Assembly (NCBI RefSeq): GCF_009769385.1
Contig: NZ_VKAB01000015.1
Coordinates: 186,001 to 250,000 of the forward strand
Length of the DNA stretch: 64,000 nucleotides
Origin: Saccharothrix deserti
Lineage (GTDB): Bacteria > Actinomycetota > Actinomycetes > Mycobacteriales > Pseudonocardiaceae
Reading direction: 5' to 3'
The translations under genes and the position numbers were made by a program. This document shows positions 62,867-64,000 of this stretch, piece by piece. Below the pieces are notes generated by a model. It was given only the letters and a program-made list of their open reading frames with translations, searched no databases and was not told where the DNA came from. Every line of letters starts with the position of its first letter. Within the stretch, counting starts at the first letter, position 1.

Positions 62867-63793
62867 ATGACCGTCCTGGAGCCGGCCGCCGCCGAGTTCG
62901 CCGCCGCCACCGCCAACCCGCCGTACCTGTTCGACCTGGGCCCGGTCGAGGGCCGCAAGGCCGTGGACGGCGTCCAGTCCGGCGAGGTGTTCAAGCCCGA
63001 GGTCGCCGAGGAGTGGGTGACCGTGGGCGAGGTGCCCGTCCGGATCGTCCGCCCGGTCGGCGCGACCGGCACGCTGCCCGTCGTCCTCTACATCCACGGC
63101 GCGGGATGGGTGTTCGGCAACGCCCACACGCACGACCGGCTGGTCCGCGAGCTGGCCGTCGGCACCGGCGCGGCCGTGGTGTTCCCCGACTACAGCCTCT
63201 CGCCCGAGGCGCACTACCCGGTGGCGTTGGAGGAGAGCTACGCCGTCGCGCAGTGGATCGCCGAGGAAGGCGGCGCTCGCGGACTGGACGCGACGCGCCT
63301 GGCCGTGGCGGGCGACTCGGTCGGCGGGAACATGGCCATCGCGTTGACCCTGGTGGCCAAGGAACGCGGTGACGTGGCGTTCAAGCAGCAGGTGCTGTTC
63401 TACCCGGTGACGGACGCGTCGTTCGACACGCCGTCGTACCACGAGTTCGCCGAGGGCTACTTCCTGCGGCGTGACGCGATGCAGTGGTTCTGGGACCAGT
63501 ACACGACTTCCGAGGCGGAGCGCGCCGAGATCACCGCCTCACCGCTGCGCGCGTCGGTGGAGCAGCTGACCGGTCTGCCGCCGGCGTTGGTGATCACCGC
63601 CGAGGCCGACGTGCTGCGGGACGAGGGCGAGGCCTACGCGAACAAGCTGCGCGAAGCCGGCGTGCCGGTGACCGCGGTCCGCTACCAGGGCGTGATCCAC
63701 GACTTCGTGATGGTCAACTCGATGCGCGAGACCCACGCCGCCGAAGCCGCGATCAGCCAGGCGGTGGCCGTGCTCAAGGGCGCGCTGGCCTAG
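62867..63793 (+). CDS. HSL-family alpha/beta hydrolase (esterase)
   Basis: A 308-residue hormone-sensitive-lipase-type esterase. The oxyanion motif is YIHGAGWVFG (HGAGW, residues 77-81, Ala replacing the second Gly), the nucleophile Ser151 is in GDSVGGNMA, and the acid and His are in ITAEADVLRDEGE and GVIHDFVM. It should hydrolyse esters of short or medium acids. ATG at 62867 follows CGAGGAGCCGAAG. It diverges from the OhrR-type regulator, which may repress it. The stop overlaps the convergent TetR gene by four bases. Confidence 0.92.
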   Translation: MTVLEPAAAEFAAATANPPYLFDLGPVEGRKAVDGVQSGEVFKPEVAEEWVTVGEVPVRIVRPVGATGTLPVVLYIHGAGWVFGNAHTHDRLVRELAVGTGAAVVFPDYSLSPEAHYPVALEESYAVAQWIAEEGGARGLDATRLAVAGDSVGGNMAIALTLVAKERGDVAFKQQVLFYPVTDASFDTPSYHEFAEGYFLRRDAMQWFWDQYTTSEAERAEITASPLRASVEQLTGLPPALVITAEADVLRDEGEAYANKLREAGVPVTAVRYQGVIHDFVMVNSMRETHAAEAAISQAVAVLKGALA

Positions 63794-64000
63794 GCGCCCT
63801 CTTCCGCTCCACGCTCGGTCCCACGCTCCGACCTCCGTGACGGCGGGTGCCACACGTCACCCGCCACGAGGTCCCCGAAACCCATCCAGACCAGGTTCAT
63901 GAGCCGGGCGGCGACCACGCCGGCCGGCTCTTCGGGGTTGTCGAGCCACCAGTCGGCCAACGACTCGCCCGCCCCGACCAGTGCCGCGGCCAGCGACTCG
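63790..64000 (-). CDS. TetR-family regulator, C-terminal part only (runs off window)
   Basis: The last ~70 codons of a TetR/AcrR-type ligand domain: ESLAAALVGAGESLADWWLD, then VVAARLMNLVWMGFGDLVAG and a charged tail ending EEGA. The helix-turn-helix would lie beyond 64000. Identified only by its C-terminal-like sequence (helix alpha8-alpha9 WMGFGD pattern), so the call is moderate. Confidence 0.6.
   Translation of the reverse strand, partial: ESLAAALVGAGESLADWWLDNPEEPAGVVAARLMNLVWMGFGDLVAGDVWHPPSRRSERGTERGAEEGA

Overview
The window is a stretch of high-GC actinobacterial chromosome, most like a filamentous actinomycete of the Pseudonocardiaceae (Saccharothrix / Lentzea / Actinosynnema type). 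The signs are strong GC bias at third codon positions, many GTG starts and apparently leaderless genes, an HspR/HAIR heat-shock circuit, a DasR-type GlcNAc operator, an LAXTG (class E sortase) surface protein and F420-type oxidoreductases. Gene content looks like ancestral backbone: fba, DedA, a GH76 protein, a SpoU methyltransferase, pyrE, clpB, flavohemoglobin, dnaK-grpE-dnaJ-hspR, a large Fe-S reductase, dcd and the fadE5/fadA2/fabG4/htdX lipid set also lie within one region of the Mycobacterium tuberculosis genome (from memory, roughly Rv0240-Rv0385).

Layout. 0-6 kb: class II aldolase (cut by the window edge), a frameshifted DUF427 gene, an F420-type oxidoreductase, aldo/keto reductase, SDR, YciI-like protein, ECF sigma factor and a sugar acetyltransferase. 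6-8.3 kb: nagK-nagA behind a DasR-like operator. 8.3-16.7 kb: two DedA proteins, an FAD-linked oxidase, a LacI-controlled sugar-kinase pair, a sugar isomerase, a GH76 protein without signal peptide and a SpoU methyltransferase. 16.7-23 kb: small membrane proteins, pyrE, a WXG/ESX-like three-gene operon and an SDR. 23-34 kb: clpB, a VOC protein, flavohemoglobin, a hydrolase and hspR-dnaJ-grpE-dnaK, with HAIR sites upstream of clpB (one) and dnaK (two). 34-46 kb: adhesin-like lipoprotein, TetR/SMR efflux operon, Fe-S reductase, LAXTG surface protein, CDF transporter, dcd, tRNA-Gly(CCC), a small gene graveyard, a sodium symporter and a LuxR-type regulator. 46-58 kb: FadE5-like acyl-CoA dehydrogenase, DUF1206, VanW, GroES-like and TlpA-NHL proteins, an HTH/PIN toxin-antitoxin pair, a NYN-type protein and an AAA ATPase. 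58-64 kb: SIMPL protein, fadA2/fabG4/htdX lipid cluster, OhrR-type regulator, esterase and a partial TetR.

The most unusual material is non-coding. (1) A dispersed composite element occurs four times, plus a degenerate fifth copy: a near-identical terminator hairpin with U-tract, then about 20 nt, then CCGACAA, then exactly 22 nt, then a DnaA-box-like TGTGGACAA (absent from one copy). (2) Two arrays of exact 22-bp tandem repeats abut the 3' ends of unrelated minus-strand genes. (3) Similar TetR-type palindromes sit in front of the fadE5-like gene, between fadA2 and fabG4, and before an SDR gene, suggesting a shared lipid regulon. (4) DnaA-box-like 9-mers with 21-bp spacing lie upstream of the flavohemoglobin. 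Several genes are also visibly decaying: DUF427 frameshift, methyltransferase/MarR chimera, internally deleted DUF5313, and a TlpA fragment next to the toxin gene.
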